DNA of 42,119 nt from Gammaproteobacteria bacterium (GCA_028819075.1 JAPPMM010000054.1:1-42119); one strand, 5' to 3'. Positions 8,070 to 18,076 are shown, counted from the first letter of the stretch. Numbers and translations are program-made. The notes: a model not told the origin generated them from the sequence alone.

Positions 8070-9968
8070 ATGATGAAGACGCGGCTTCAGATCGATCGAG
8101 GAGCTATGGAGATGCGTGCGCTGTGGATGGGCATCGTGCTTGCGGCGCTGGGGCTGCCGGCGCATGCAGCGGCCCAGGCCGTTCCGCCGGGACAGCCGCG
8201 GCCCGAGGAGCTCGCCGAGGTGCGCACCGACTCGCTGGCCGAGCCCCCCCTTCCCGCCTTCGACTGGGACATCCTGGATCCACGCGTGAACCTGGCGGCC
8301 GGCTGGCTGGACGCCGAGAGCGCCATCTGGAACCTGGAGCTGGTGGCGACCACGCCGCGTCCGGAAGGCTTCTTCAACCCGGAGACGCCACGCCAGGGCG
8401 CCGGTTTCTCCAACACGGACCTCGCCTTCCAGGGGAATTACCTCTTCCAGGGCAACTACAACGGCTTCCAGGTCTACGACATCTCCGACCCCGGCAACAT
8501 CGAGCTGCACGTGGCGGTCGTGTGTCCCGGCGGCCAGGGCGACGTGTCCATCTACGGCGACCTCCTGTTCATGTCCGCGCAGGAGACCCGCGGCCGCCTC
8601 GACTGCGGCACGGAGGGCATCCAGGACAGCGTCAGCGTCGAGCGCTTCCGCGGGGTGCGCATCTTCGACCTGTCGAACCTGGAGGCGCCCCGCCAGGTGG
8701 CGGCGGTGCAGACCTGCCGTGGATCCCACACGCACACCGTGGTCACCGATCCCAACGACGACGAGAACGTCTACGTCTACGTCTCAGGCACCTCGGGAGT
8801 GCGTCCGGCCGACGAGCTGCCCGGGTGCTCGGGGTTGCCCCCGGAGGAGGACCCCAACACCGCGTACTTCCGCATCGAGGTGATCCAGGTGCCGCTCGCC
8901 AACCCGGCCGCTGCCGAAATCGTCAGCATGCCGCGCATCTTCGCCGATCCCGAGACCGGCGAGTACGGCGGCCTCTGGCAGGGGGGCGACCACGGCGAGG
9001 GCACCCAGGAGTCCCGCCTCACCAACCAGTGCCACGACATCACCGTCTACCCGGAGATCGGGCTTGGCGCCGGCGCGTGCGCGGGGAACGGCATCCTGCT
9101 CGACATCTCCGACCCCGTGAACCCGGTGCGCCTGGACGAGGTGGTGGACCCCAACTTCGCCTACTGGCACTCGGCCACCTTCAACAACGACGGCACCAAG
9201 ATCCTCTTCACCGACGAGTGGGGCGGCGGAGGTCAGCCCCGCTGCCGCTCCACCGATCCGCCCGACTGGGGCGCGAACGCCATCTTCGAAATCGTCGGTG
9301 GGCAGATGGAGCTCGCCGGCTACTACAAGCTGCCGGTGCCGCAGAGCGAGCTGGAGAACTGCGTTGCCCACAACGGCGCCGTCATCCCGGTGCCCGGACG
9401 CGACATCATGGTGCAGGCCTGGTACCAGGGCGGCCTGTCGATGCTCGACTTCACCGACGCATCCGACCCCGTCGAGATAGCCTTCTTCGACCGCGGCCCG
9501 CTGAGCGAGGAAGAGATGTACACCGGCGGCTACTGGTCCACCTACTGGAACAACAGCTTCATCTACGGCGCCGAGATCACCCGCGGCCTCGACGTCTTCC
9601 GCCTGTCGCCCAGCGAGCATCTTTCCCAAAACGAGATCGACGCCGCCAACATGGTGCAGGTGGAGGAGTTCAATGCCCAGCTGCAGCCGATGTTCACGTG
9701 GCCCGCCCACCCCGCCGTGGCGGGATCGTACCTCGACCAGCTTGAGCGCGCCGGCGACATCCAGCCCTCGCTGCTGCAGCGATCGCGGGACGTGCTTGCG
9801 GCCGCCGCGTCGTCCCCGAGCCCCGACGTGGCTGCTCAACTGCGGGAGACCGCGGCCACCCTGGACGCCAACGCCGACGAGGTGACCGCGGGCGAGCGCC
9901 TGGGCGACGCGCCCCGTCAGCGCTGGCTCGCACAGGCCATGCGCGAGCTGGCGGCGTCGATGGATTGA
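8070..9968 (+). CDS. Exported LVIVD-repeat protein
   Basis: 632 residues from ATG 8070 (GGGAGAAGGGG directly upstream). A start at 8112, with GAGGAG eight bases upstream, would put the signal peptide at the very N-terminus and is equally plausible. The mature part carries LVIVD-type propeller motifs: FQVYDISDPGN, RIFDLSNLEAP, ILLDISDPVNP and SMLDFTDASDP. Such repeats occur in extracellular proteins of unknown function. Several Cys and His residues are conserved-looking (SHTHTV, NQCHDI, YWHSATF, NCVAHNG), compatible with metal binding. The C-terminal 110 residues are helical and Ala-rich. Its stop lies one base before the start of the VCBS lipoprotein, so the two are almost certainly translated from one message. 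Confidence 0.85.
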   Translation: MMKTRLQIDRGAMEMRALWMGIVLAALGLPAHAAAQAVPPGQPRPEELAEVRTDSLAEPPLPAFDWDILDPRVNLAAGWLDAESAIWNLELVATTPRPEGFFNPETPRQGAGFSNTDLAFQGNYLFQGNYNGFQVYDISDPGNIELHVAVVCPGGQGDVSIYGDLLFMSAQETRGRLDCGTEGIQDSVSVERFRGVRIFDLSNLEAPRQVAAVQTCRGSHTHTVVTDPNDDENVYVYVSGTSGVRPADELPGCSGLPPEEDPNTAYFRIEVIQVPLANPAAAEIVSMPRIFADPETGEYGGLWQGGDHGEGTQESRLTNQCHDITVYPEIGLGAGACAGNGILLDISDPVNPVRLDEVVDPNFAYWHSATFNNDGTKILFTDEWGGGGQPRCRSTDPPDWGANAIFEIVGGQMELAGYYKLPVPQSELENCVAHNGAVIPVPGRDIMVQAWYQGGLSMLDFTDASDPVEIAFFDRGPLSEEEMYTGGYWSTYWNNSFIYGAEITRGLDVFRLSPSEHLSQNEIDAANMVQVEEFNAQLQPMFTWPAHPAVAGSYLDQLERAGDIQPSLLQRSRDVLAAAASSPSPDVAAQLRETAATLDANADEVTAGERLGDAPRQRWLAQAMRELAASMD

Positions 9969-9969
9969 G

Positions 9970-11568
9970 ATGAGGGCAGCCCTCGCGCTCGTTGCGAGCA
10001 TCGTTCTCGCCTGCGCGGAGCCGGGCAATCAGCGCGAGACTTCCGCGACCGGCTCCCCGTCGCCCGCGGCCGAAGGCGCATCCCTCCCCACCGCCCTCTG
10101 GCACGACGCCACCGACGAACTCCTGCCCGCCACCGGCGAGTGGACCAACAAGGTCGAGCTGGCCGACATCGACGGGGACGGGCGGATCGATCTGCTGTTC
10201 GCGAACGGGGGCAACTATTCCGAGCCGGGTGAGCCCGAACTGAACCGCGCGTTCGCCAATCGCGGCCCGGGCCAGCCCTTCGAGGAGGTGACGGGCCGGG
10301 TGTTCGGCGCCACGCCGGACCTCGCGCGGGTGATCAAAGCGCGCGACTTCGACGGCGACGGGGATACCGACATCTTCGTCGGGGCGACCTACCAGACCCG
10401 GAGCCGTCTGTACATGGGGACGGGTGGCGCCTTCGAGGAGCGGACCGCGACCCACCTCCCACAGCTCCCGCTCAGTCTGGGCGATGCCGAGCCCGGGGAC
10501 GTCGACCTGGACGGCGACCTCGACCTGGTGCTGGCGGACTGGGGCCCCGGCAACAACATGACCAACGAGGGCGGCCGCACGCGCCTCTGGCTGAACGACG
10601 GCACGGGCCGCTTCACCGACGCCACCGAGGGCCGCATGCCCGTGACCCTGGTCCGCTTCTCGTGGGACCTCGAGCTGGTGGACGTCGACAACGACTTCGA
10701 CCTGGACGTGCTGGTGTCGTGCAAGCGCTGCGCGGGCAGCCTGCTCTTCCGCAACGACGGCGCCGGCACCTTCGAGGAAGATCCGCGCGGGCTGCCGCAG
10801 TACACCAACAACTATGAATTCGAGGCGATGGACCTCAACGGCGACGGTTTCCTCGACCTCGTGACCATCAACGACGGGGAAATCGTCGGAGAACGCGGCT
10901 CGCGCCGCCGCGAACACGTCTTCCGCAACGACCGCGAAGGCCGATTCGTGGACGCCACGGACGCCTGGTGGCCCACCTCGGAGAACATCGGGGAGGACGA
11001 CAACGTGGTCGCCTTCCTGGACTTCGATTCCGACTACGACGTCGACTTCCTGATCGGCTCGCTGAGCGGGCCCGACCGCCTGCTGATCAACGATGGAACC
11101 GGCCGGCTGCGCGTGGCGACCGACGTGTTCACCGGCGCGGAAACACCCGGCACGCTCGGCATGGCCATCGCCGACCTGGACGGCGACGGCCGCATCGACG
11201 TGGTGCAGTCCCAGGGCGAGCACCCCACGGCCATACAGGAGCGCATCTTCCTGGGGCGGGGGCTCGACGCCTACAACGCGATTCCCGTCGTGGGTCAGCC
11301 GCTGACCGTGCCGGACGCCGACAGCGCCCTGGTCATGATCCGCATCCACGAGCGCAAGAGCCCGCTGCTCGCGGCGGAGTGGGAATCCGTCGAAGTGACG
11401 TGGGAATCCGCAGACGGCGAAGGGACGGTAGCGATGCGCTGGTACGGCGAATACCTCTGGCGGGCCCGCATTCCGCTGGACGCGAGGCCATCGGTCATTG
11501 ACGCGAGGGCTGTGTCCGGAGGACGGACGCGCACGCAGATCTTCCATCCCGGCCAGGGAGCGTCCTGA
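9970..11568 (+). CDS. VCBS/FG-GAP-repeat lipoprotein
   Basis: 532 residues. The short hydrophobic N-terminus ends in a lipobox (SIVLAC, C15), so the protein should be lipidated and envelope-anchored. About seven calcium-binding loops of the VCBS/FG-GAP type follow: DIDGDGRID, DFDGDGDTD, DVDLDGDLD, DVDNDFDLD, DLNGDGFLD, DFDSDYDVD and DLDGDGRID. These normally build an integrin-like beta-propeller. The last 100 residues are a beta-rich domain without repeats. The ATG is one base after the LVIVD gene's stop. Function is not evident; adhesion or ligand binding is typical of the fold. Confidence 0.88.
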   Translation: MRAALALVASIVLACAEPGNQRETSATGSPSPAAEGASLPTALWHDATDELLPATGEWTNKVELADIDGDGRIDLLFANGGNYSEPGEPELNRAFANRGPGQPFEEVTGRVFGATPDLARVIKARDFDGDGDTDIFVGATYQTRSRLYMGTGGAFEERTATHLPQLPLSLGDAEPGDVDLDGDLDLVLADWGPGNNMTNEGGRTRLWLNDGTGRFTDATEGRMPVTLVRFSWDLELVDVDNDFDLDVLVSCKRCAGSLLFRNDGAGTFEEDPRGLPQYTNNYEFEAMDLNGDGFLDLVTINDGEIVGERGSRRREHVFRNDREGRFVDATDAWWPTSENIGEDDNVVAFLDFDSDYDVDFLIGSLSGPDRLLINDGTGRLRVATDVFTGAETPGTLGMAIADLDGDGRIDVVQSQGEHPTAIQERIFLGRGLDAYNAIPVVGQPLTVPDADSALVMIRIHERKSPLLAAEWESVEVTWESADGEGTVAMRWYGEYLWRARIPLDARPSVIDARAVSGGRTRTQIFHPGQGAS

Positions 11569-11755
11569 GCCCGAGAGTGGCGGAAGAGGCCGTCCTCCAA
11601 GTGGAGGCGCGCGACGGTGACAAATTCGGTATTTTGAGCGACAGATCCGATCACATGGCCGCAGTCCCGTAAGGCTTCACCCGAGTTGGAGCAACGGCGC
11701 TGACCTCGCTGTTGGACCTGGTCCTGACCGGGAACCGGGAAGGAGGAATGAGCGG

Positions 11756-14374
11756 GTGACGCCCCTGGACCCCCTCTCAAGTCGCTGCTTGTCTCTGGCA
11801 ATCGCCGCCTTCTTGCTCTCGTTGTCAGCTCCGGCGCCGGCAACCGCCCAGACCACGGGTGCCATCGAAGGCACGACCATCGGCACGAACGGCTTTCCGA
11901 TGTCCGGTGCGCTCGTGACGGTAACCGGCGCTGCCGTGAGCCAGGAGAGCGTCACGGGCGCGGACGGCTCCTTCCGGTTCGCGGATCTGGCCGCCGGCGA
12001 CTACGTCGTCACGGCGATGCTCCCCGGTTTCCAGACGGCCGAGCTTCAGGTCACGCTCGCGGCGGGCGCCACGGAAGCCGTCCAGCTGACTCTGCAGATC
12101 GCCTATGTGCTCGACACGCTCAGCGTCGTCGCCGAGGAGCCCCGGATCTTCGCCCGCAACTTCGTCCCCGAGTCGATGATCCGGCAGCAGTCGAAGATCA
12201 CCAACGTGACGGCGGTGGTGGACAACCTTCCCGGTGTCTCGGTCCAGGAGGGGGACGCGTACGGCTTCGACGACTGGTCGAGCAACGTGGCCGTGCGCGG
12301 CTTCCAGGTAACGATCAACGATGTCCAGATCGGCACCACCATCGACGGCTTTCCGAACGGCACCTCCGACTACTGGAGCGGCGCCAAGGCCAACCGCTTC
12401 GTCGACCCGATGAACCTCGCGAGCGTCGAGGTTTCACAGGGCACGGCCGACATCGCCTCGCGGTCCGTCGAGGCGCTGGGCGGCACGTTCAACTACCTCA
12501 CGGACGATCCGGCGGCGGAGCGTGCCTACACCGCGTCCGCCACGATCGGCGAAAACGGCGGCGAGCGGTTCTCCATGCGGGTCGACACCGGACCGCTGTT
12601 CGGCGGGGAGACGCGCGCCTGGATCGCCGGGGTACGCCAGGAGGCGACCGACTGGATGGAGGGCTCCGCGAGGAACGAGCGGGAGCACATCGCCGCCAAG
12701 CTGGTTTCGTCGCACGGCCGCCTCGACCTGACCGGCTATCTCTCCTACGACGACATCCACGAGGACGTCTACCAGCGGCTCTACAGCGACGCCGACTTCA
12801 GGGCCGATCCGCGCTGGGACCGGCTGGTCGGCGACTGGCCCGGCGTGCCCTACCTGAACCAGTTCTACCGGCCCGGGTGGCAGACCCGCCGCCAGAACAC
12901 CTTCGCCTACGTCAGAGCCGACTGGGCGCAGAGCGAACTCGGTTCGCTGAGCGCGGGCGTCTACTACCATCGCACCGGGGGCCGCGGCGACTGGCTGCCC
13001 CCCTACATCGTCGACGTCATCGATGACCACGGCGGACCGGAGTCGGAGCTCGCAGGGAATCCACCCGTCAGAGGCGGCACGCAGCTCGGCATCATCCGCT
13101 TCGTGGACGCCAACGGCGTCGCGGTCGGACCGACCCCCGGGTGCACGTCGTCCTACATCTTCAACTACTACGGTTCGGGCGGGCCGGAGGTCGACCCGGC
13201 ATGCCATCCGGGCGCCACGGCGGTGCAGTCGTACCGCCACAGCCACTACGGCAAGGACCGCTACGGCCTGACCCTCGACGAGGAGTGGTCCGCCACCCTG
13301 GGCAGCGCCGGCAGCGCGCTCCGGGCCGGCATCTGGTATGAGGGCTCGCGGCGCCACCTGGGCCGGGACTGGCACCGCATGCTCGATCCCACGCTCAGCT
13401 TCAAGTGGGACTATCAGGCCTACTGGCACCAGTACGAGTGGGATTTCCCGCAGAACATCTTCAAGTGGTACCTGGAGGAGACGCTCTACGTGGGCCGGTT
13501 CGCCCTGAGCGGCGGCGTCAAGCAGTTCCTGATCGGCGTGTCGCGCGAAGACCAGTTCCATGCCGATCCATCGCTCGACATCGGTTCCGATTCGCAGCTG
13601 CTCTTCCAGGGCGGCGTCACTTACGAGACGCCGGTCGAAGGCCTCGACCTGTTCGCAGGCTATTCCGAGAACTTCAGGGCGATCGGCAGCACGCTGCTGG
13701 AAGTCCCGGGCCGGAGCCTGGAGCTCCTCGAGCCCGAGACCGCATCGAACATCGATGTCGGGATTCAGTATGCGGGAGAACGGGTTGCGTTGAGCGCTGC
13801 GTGGTACTCCATCGATTTCACGAACCGGATCTTCTACCTCGGACCGCAAACCCCCGCCGGTCCCAACTACCTCATTCCGGGAGGCGGGGCCTACTTCAAC
13901 GCGGGCGGCATCGAAACAAGCGGCCTCGAGGTGGCCGCCACGGTGCCGTTGTCGGGGCAAACGTCGTTCTACACGGCCTTCACGTTCAACAACTCGGAGT
14001 ACATCGGGTCCGGTGATCCGCTCGTCGACGAAAGCCAGGGCATCGTGGCCGGAGCCGACGTGACAGGCGTGCCGGCCCGGCTCTGGGTCATCTCACTCGA
14101 CCGCAACGGGCCGCTCGGCGGCGGGCTTTCCGCAAAGTACACGTCGTCCCGCCGGGTCAGCCTGACCGCGGACTGGTACGCCGACGCCTACTGGACGGCG
14201 GACGCCTACGTCACCCTGAGGGGCGAGGCCCTGAGTGAGCTGCTCCGCTCGACCGAGTTCTCGATCGTTGCGACCAACCTGGGCGGCGCGGCCTATCTGT
14301 CGGCCATCACCGAGAACGCGGCCTGGCTGGGCGCGCCGCGAACGGTGTCCATGACCGCGACCGTGTCCTTCTGA
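11756..14374 (+). CDS. TonB-dependent receptor with N-terminal carboxypeptidase-regulatory-like domain
   Basis: 872 residues. Start is GTG at 11756, nine bases after AAGGAGG. The ATG at 11748 is in another frame and stops after three codons. A signal peptide ends near TAQTT, then a carboxypeptidase-regulatory-like beta domain (residues about 35-115), a TonB-box-like LDTLSVVAEE, a plug domain (about 135-255, with NLPGVSVQEG and VAVRGFQV), and a 22-strand-type barrel closing with the C-terminal aromatic SMTATVSF. It should import an unknown substrate through the outer membrane using TonB energy. A 187-base gap separates it from the VCBS gene, so it may have its own promoter, but orientation and location suggest it works with the preceding exported proteins. 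Confidence 0.93.
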   Translation: MTPLDPLSSRCLSLAIAAFLLSLSAPAPATAQTTGAIEGTTIGTNGFPMSGALVTVTGAAVSQESVTGADGSFRFADLAAGDYVVTAMLPGFQTAELQVTLAAGATEAVQLTLQIAYVLDTLSVVAEEPRIFARNFVPESMIRQQSKITNVTAVVDNLPGVSVQEGDAYGFDDWSSNVAVRGFQVTINDVQIGTTIDGFPNGTSDYWSGAKANRFVDPMNLASVEVSQGTADIASRSVEALGGTFNYLTDDPAAERAYTASATIGENGGERFSMRVDTGPLFGGETRAWIAGVRQEATDWMEGSARNEREHIAAKLVSSHGRLDLTGYLSYDDIHEDVYQRLYSDADFRADPRWDRLVGDWPGVPYLNQFYRPGWQTRRQNTFAYVRADWAQSELGSLSAGVYYHRTGGRGDWLPPYIVDVIDDHGGPESELAGNPPVRGGTQLGIIRFVDANGVAVGPTPGCTSSYIFNYYGSGGPEVDPACHPGATAVQSYRHSHYGKDRYGLTLDEEWSATLGSAGSALRAGIWYEGSRRHLGRDWHRMLDPTLSFKWDYQAYWHQYEWDFPQNIFKWYLEETLYVGRFALSGGVKQFLIGVSREDQFHADPSLDIGSDSQLLFQGGVTYETPVEGLDLFAGYSENFRAIGSTLLEVPGRSLELLEPETASNIDVGIQYAGERVALSAAWYSIDFTNRIFYLGPQTPAGPNYLIPGGGAYFNAGGIETSGLEVAATVPLSGQTSFYTAFTFNNSEYIGSGDPLVDESQGIVAGADVTGVPARLWVISLDRNGPLGGGLSAKYTSSRRVSLTADWYADAYWTADAYVTLRGEALSELLRSTEFSIVATNLGGAAYLSAITENAAWLGAPRTVSMTATVSF

Positions 14375-14381
14375 AGGGGAA

Positions 14382-14405
14382 GGCGCGGAAGCGCTCTCCG
14401 CCGCC
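14382..14405. terminator. Hairpin between convergent genes
   Basis: GGCGCGGA pairs with TCCGC-C-GCC (eight pairs, one bulged C) around a seven-base loop. It sits between the converging receptor and VOC genes. No T-tract follows on either strand, so terminator activity is an inference from position. Confidence 0.3.
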
Positions 14406-14407
14406 TC

Positions 14408-15181
14408 CTATTCCGCCTTCGTAGCGTGAAACGCGAAGATGGCTCCCTGCGGGTCCTTGCAATGGGCGATGAGGTCTCCGCCAGGCACCTCCATCGGCCC
14501 GTTCAGGATCGTTCCACCCCGCTTGACCACCCTCTCGGCCGTGACCTGCGCGTCCGGCACGCGAATGTAGGGAAGCCAGGCCGACACCGGCATCTCCGGA
14601 GGACGGTTGAAGATGCCTCCCAGCGGATGCGCGCCGCGGTGAAACTCCAGATAGGTGCCCGCCTCGCCCATGTCCTCGCGGCTGGCCTCGCGCCAGCCGA
14701 ACAGCTCCGAGTAGAACGCCCACGCCGCCTCCCAGTCCGTGGTGGCGAGTTCGTGCCAGGAAAACTCGCCGATGGAAGCCGGGCCGTCGTGCCCAGGCGT
14801 CGCGTCCGACGGCTGGTACGCAGTGATCACGGCTCCCTGGGGGTCGGCGATGATGGCCATGCGCCCCACCTCGGGAATGTCGAACAGGTTCAGCAGTTTG
14901 CCTCCCAGGTTTTCGGCCTTCACGGCGCACGCTTCGGCATCCGGGGTCGAGACGTATGCAAGCCAGTGCGGCGGCGCTCCGGTTGCGGCAACCTCCGGTG
15001 GAAGCCGCATGAAGCCCCCGACCGGCATCTCACCGTTCATCCACACCGAGTAGGGCGTCTCGCTCCCCTCCCACTCCCTCGTCCCCCAGCCGATGACGGC
15101 GGCATAGAAGTCCGCGGCGGCCTCCGGGTCCGTCGTGAGCAGTTCGCCCCAGCAGAACCGTCCGTTCGGCGTTTCAGTCAT
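14408..15181 (-). CDS. VOC family protein with two glyoxalase/bleomycin-resistance-like domains
   Basis: 257 residues made of two homologous VOC modules. The first (about 6-122) begins FCWGELLTTDPEAAADFY and the second (about 136-255) begins FSWHELATTDWEAAWAFY. Each closes with a DPQGA segment. The double-module arrangement resembles the CFP32/YdcJ-like glyoxalase superfamily members found in actinobacteria and others. The fold usually uses a metal, with His and Glu ligands in cognate strands; here H/E positions differ between modules (GELL versus HELA), so only one site may be active. Substrate unknown. The ATG at 15181 has only a weak GAG upstream. It is transcribed towards the TonB receptor and has no operon partner. 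Confidence 0.85.
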   Translation of the reverse strand: MTETPNGRFCWGELLTTDPEAAADFYAAVIGWGTREWEGSETPYSVWMNGEMPVGGFMRLPPEVAATGAPPHWLAYVSTPDAEACAVKAENLGGKLLNLFDIPEVGRMAIIADPQGAVITAYQPSDATPGHDGPASIGEFSWHELATTDWEAAWAFYSELFGWREASREDMGEAGTYLEFHRGAHPLGGIFNRPPEMPVSAWLPYIRVPDAQVTAERVVKRGGTILNGPMEVPGGDLIAHCKDPQGAIFAFHATKAE

Positions 15182-15443
15182 GATGTCTCACAGGTTGGAG
15201 GGTCGCGCTGGGATGCGGAAAGGCCCGGCAGAGTATAACCTGCCCTCTTGCCCCGCCAGCGCGGCGAAACGCCCGGTCACGTCCTCGCCAGGAGCGTTCG
15301 GTGGTCATGAACGCCCGCGCCTGCCAATATGATCTTCCGTGGCAAAGTGCGGCTGGGGAAGCCAGGGGATCGGGTGCCGCGAAGAGCGGGCTGGCGGCGA
15401 AGCGCGGTACCTCTGCGATTCCGGGACCACCGGGGGGAGCACC

Positions 15444-16832
15444 TTGGATCGAATACCGAGGCTGATTGCCGGCCTGACCGGTTCGGCGGCGGCGGTCTTC
15501 TACCGCGTCGACCGGCACGGGCCGCCCCTGCCCGACGGCCCCGTGATCGTGGCGGCCAACCACCCCAACAGCCTCGTCGACCCGCTGCTGATCTTCCGCT
15601 GCAGCGAGCGCATCACGCGCCCCCTGGGCCGGGCTCCGCTATTCGATCGTCGACTGCTGGGACCGGCCCTGCGGGCTCTCGGAGCAATTCCCGTCTACCG
15701 CAGGCAGGACGATCCAGACGAGATGCACCGCAACGAGGAGATGTTCAGCGCGGCGATCGACGTGCTCCGGGGCGGGGGCGCGCTCCAGATCTTTCCGGAG
15801 GGAAAAAGCCACTCACAGACCCGGCTGGCCGAGTTTCGCACGGGCGCCGCGCGCATCGCGCTGCAGGCGGAGGAGAGCGCCGATTGGCGGCTCGGCGTGT
15901 CGATCGTCCCCGTGGGAATCACCTACTCGCGCAAGGAGCTGGCGCGGACGGCGGTGACCGTGCGCTTCGCGGAGGCGGTCGAGTGTACCGACCTGAAGGA
16001 GGAGTACCGGGCAGACCCCGTCGCCGCGGCGCAGAGGCTCACCGCGCGCATCGCGAAGGGGATCCGGCGCCAGACGCTCAACTTCGACCACCACCGCGAC
16101 CGGACGCTCGTGGAGGTGTCAGAGCAGCTCTACGTGCGCCAGTCGCGCCGGGTGCCGTGGCGCAGGCGCGAACGCTTGGGAACCCGTTTCCCCCGCCTGC
16201 AGCGCTTCGCGAAGGGGCTCGACTGGGTCAGAAGGGCGGATCCGGGCGAGCATCGCCGGCTGACCGACAAAGTGGAGCGGTACGCCGCGCTCAACGCCGA
16301 ACTCCGCGCGGGGGAGGGAGACGTGCCGCCCCGCTACAGCCTCCTCCCGGTGGTGCAATACGTCCTCGTGCGGGGGACCCTGCTGGTGCTGGGCCTCCCC
16401 CTCGCGGTGGCGGGACTCCTGCTCTGGACGCCGGTGACCCGGTTTTCCGGTTTCGTCGTGCGGCGCATGCGACCAGAATTCGAGGTCACGGCGACGATCA
16501 AGTTGCTGACGCTCCTGGCGGCGGTGTCCACAGCCTGGGTTCTGTGGGTCTTCATGGGCTACCTGGCAGGGGGGACGCCGGTCGCCCTGGCCGCCGCGCT
16601 GCTGGTTCCGATATGCGGCTTCGTCGCCATGTTCTGGGTGGAACTGGCTCGCGAGGTCGCTGAAGACACGTCCCTGTTCCTCAGGCTGCAGGGCCGACCC
16701 GATCTCCGCAGACGCTTCGCCCGGATGCGGTCGGAGCTCACCGCAACCTTCCGCCGGCTGGAGAAGCGCTGGCTGGAGGAGCGGCGTGCGGGTGGTGTAC
16801 ATGGGGAGGGCGGCAAAGAGAGGCGTCCATGA
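15444..16832 (+). CDS. Membrane-associated LPLAT/PlsC-type glycerolipid acyltransferase
   Basis: 462 residues from TTG at 15444, picked because GGGGGAG lies four to five bases upstream and the N-terminus then fits the family. An open frame continues upstream to a GTG at 15339. The acyltransferase core shows the motif-I variant NHPNSLVDPLL (H40, D46), GAIPVYRR, the motif-III FPEGKSHSQ starting at F117, and VPVGITY. Motif I has five rather than four residues between His and Asp, as in the eukaryotic-like glycerol-3-phosphate/DHAP acyltransferase relatives. After a charged helical middle, two pairs of hydrophobic helices (about 310-340 and 360-400) anchor it to the inner membrane. It should acylate a glycerol phosphate or lysolipid in phospholipid synthesis. 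Its end overlaps the next start as ATGA. Confidence 0.85.
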   Translation: MDRIPRLIAGLTGSAAAVFYRVDRHGPPLPDGPVIVAANHPNSLVDPLLIFRCSERITRPLGRAPLFDRRLLGPALRALGAIPVYRRQDDPDEMHRNEEMFSAAIDVLRGGGALQIFPEGKSHSQTRLAEFRTGAARIALQAEESADWRLGVSIVPVGITYSRKELARTAVTVRFAEAVECTDLKEEYRADPVAAAQRLTARIAKGIRRQTLNFDHHRDRTLVEVSEQLYVRQSRRVPWRRRERLGTRFPRLQRFAKGLDWVRRADPGEHRRLTDKVERYAALNAELRAGEGDVPPRYSLLPVVQYVLVRGTLLVLGLPLAVAGLLLWTPVTRFSGFVVRRMRPEFEVTATIKLLTLLAAVSTAWVLWVFMGYLAGGTPVALAAALLVPICGFVAMFWVELAREVAEDTSLFLRLQGRPDLRRRFARMRSELTATFRRLEKRWLEERRAGGVHGEGGKERRP

Positions 16833-18076
16833 GACACATGCTGCAACTCCGGTTTGCTCCGCGGGCATTGGTCGTCTGCTTCGCCGTGCTCGCGCACGCC
16901 GCGTGTGCCGGGGACGCGCCGCCGAGGTCTTCCGCGGCCCTCGTCGTTGACAGCGCCGGGATCGAGATCGTCACCAGTGATGCGTTGGGCTCGGATCGAC
17001 GGTGCGGGCTGGCCGACCGGCCGACCCTGTCCCTGGGCACCGTCGAGGGCGACGAGGCTTTCATGCTCTTTTTCGTCCGGGGAGCAAACCGGCTCTCCGA
17101 CGGGAGTCTGGCCGTCCTGAACAACAGCTCTGGAGAGATCCGAATCTTCACCCGCGCGGGGACGCACCTGCGCTCCATGGGAGGCCACGGGGACGGCCCC
17201 GGCGAGTTTCGCATCGGCCGCTTCATATGGGTTCTCCCGGGGGACACGCTGTGGGTTGGCGACTACCGCCCGTGGCGCTACCACATCTACTCCGCTCGCG
17301 GGGCCTTCATCCGGACCGTAGACCTCGATCCTCCCTACCTGAACGCTTCGCGGGGCGGCGGAGTCCTCGCCAACGGCGTCTCGGTGAACGTGCAACGTCC
17401 CTTTTTGGGTCCGACAAACGATTTCCGGCAGCCCGAGCCCTGGTCTGTCGAGGCGCATGACGTGGATGGCACGCTGATGCGCGAACTCTTAAGGCTGGAT
17501 GGCGTCCGACGGGGCACGTGGGAGGGAGCCGGCGTAATCATGTCCACGCTCTTCGACCCGACTCCGTCCATCGTCGCCGCGGGTGCGACGATCGCCATCT
17601 CCACAGCGCGAGAGCCCGAAGTGCAGATCCTGGATGGGGATTTCACGCTGCGCCGCATCGTTCGCTGGTCGGATCCGGACCGGGAGGTGACCGCCGCCCA
17701 CATACGGGGGTATCGAGATGCCCTGGTGGAAAGGCGTGGCGGACGCGGCAGCGAGAACTGGAGCGCCGCCGACGAGTCCCTGGTGAGCGACAGGCGTCCA
17801 ACGGCCGACCTGTTTCCCGCCACGGAAGGGCTCATGCTTGGCCGCGATGGCCGGCTGTGGGTCAGACGATACCGCAGGCCCGGCGACGACGTCCGCTGGA
17901 TGGCATTCGGGTCCGGCGGCGAGTTCCAGTGCCACCTCACAATGGACACGTCGCTGACGGTCTACGAGTTCGGTGCCGATTATCTGCTCGCGGTACACAT
18001 GGATGAACTCGAAGTCGAGCGGGTCGTGGAGTATGAACTGCACCCGTCGTCAGAGCCGAGTGGCTCGCAGCCGTGA
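16829..18076 (+). CDS. 6-bladed beta-propeller lipoprotein, subfamily A
   Basis: 415 residues. The N-terminus ends in a lipobox (AHAAC, C26), predicting a lipoprotein. Propeller blade signatures follow: RLSDGSLAVLN, GEIRIF..GTHLRSMGGHGDGPGEF, DTLWVGDYRPWRYHIY and MLGRDGRLWVRRY. The GxGPGEF motif is the hallmark of the 6-bladed propeller family common in Bacteroidota and Gemmatimonadota. It is a clear paralogue of the protein at 24657-25889: both start VVDSAG.IVTSD..GSD..C and end with EFGADY. It overlaps the acyltransferase gene by four bases, so the two are likely coupled in translation although their functions look unrelated. Role unknown; ligand binding at the envelope is the usual guess. 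Confidence 0.88.
   Translation: MRHMLQLRFAPRALVVCFAVLAHAACAGDAPPRSSAALVVDSAGIEIVTSDALGSDRRCGLADRPTLSLGTVEGDEAFMLFFVRGANRLSDGSLAVLNNSSGEIRIFTRAGTHLRSMGGHGDGPGEFRIGRFIWVLPGDTLWVGDYRPWRYHIYSARGAFIRTVDLDPPYLNASRGGGVLANGVSVNVQRPFLGPTNDFRQPEPWSVEAHDVDGTLMRELLRLDGVRRGTWEGAGVIMSTLFDPTPSIVAAGATIAISTAREPEVQILDGDFTLRRIVRWSDPDREVTAAHIRGYRDALVERRGGRGSENWSAADESLVSDRRPTADLFPATEGLMLGRDGRLWVRRYRRPGDDVRWMAFGSGGEFQCHLTMDTSLTVYEFGADYLLAVHMDELEVERVVEYELHPSSEPSGSQP

Noticed and set aside
11748-11750. ATG with a good ribosome site before the TonB receptor
   Set aside because: Its frame stops after three codons. The GTG at 11756 uses the same ribosome site and opens the receptor frame.
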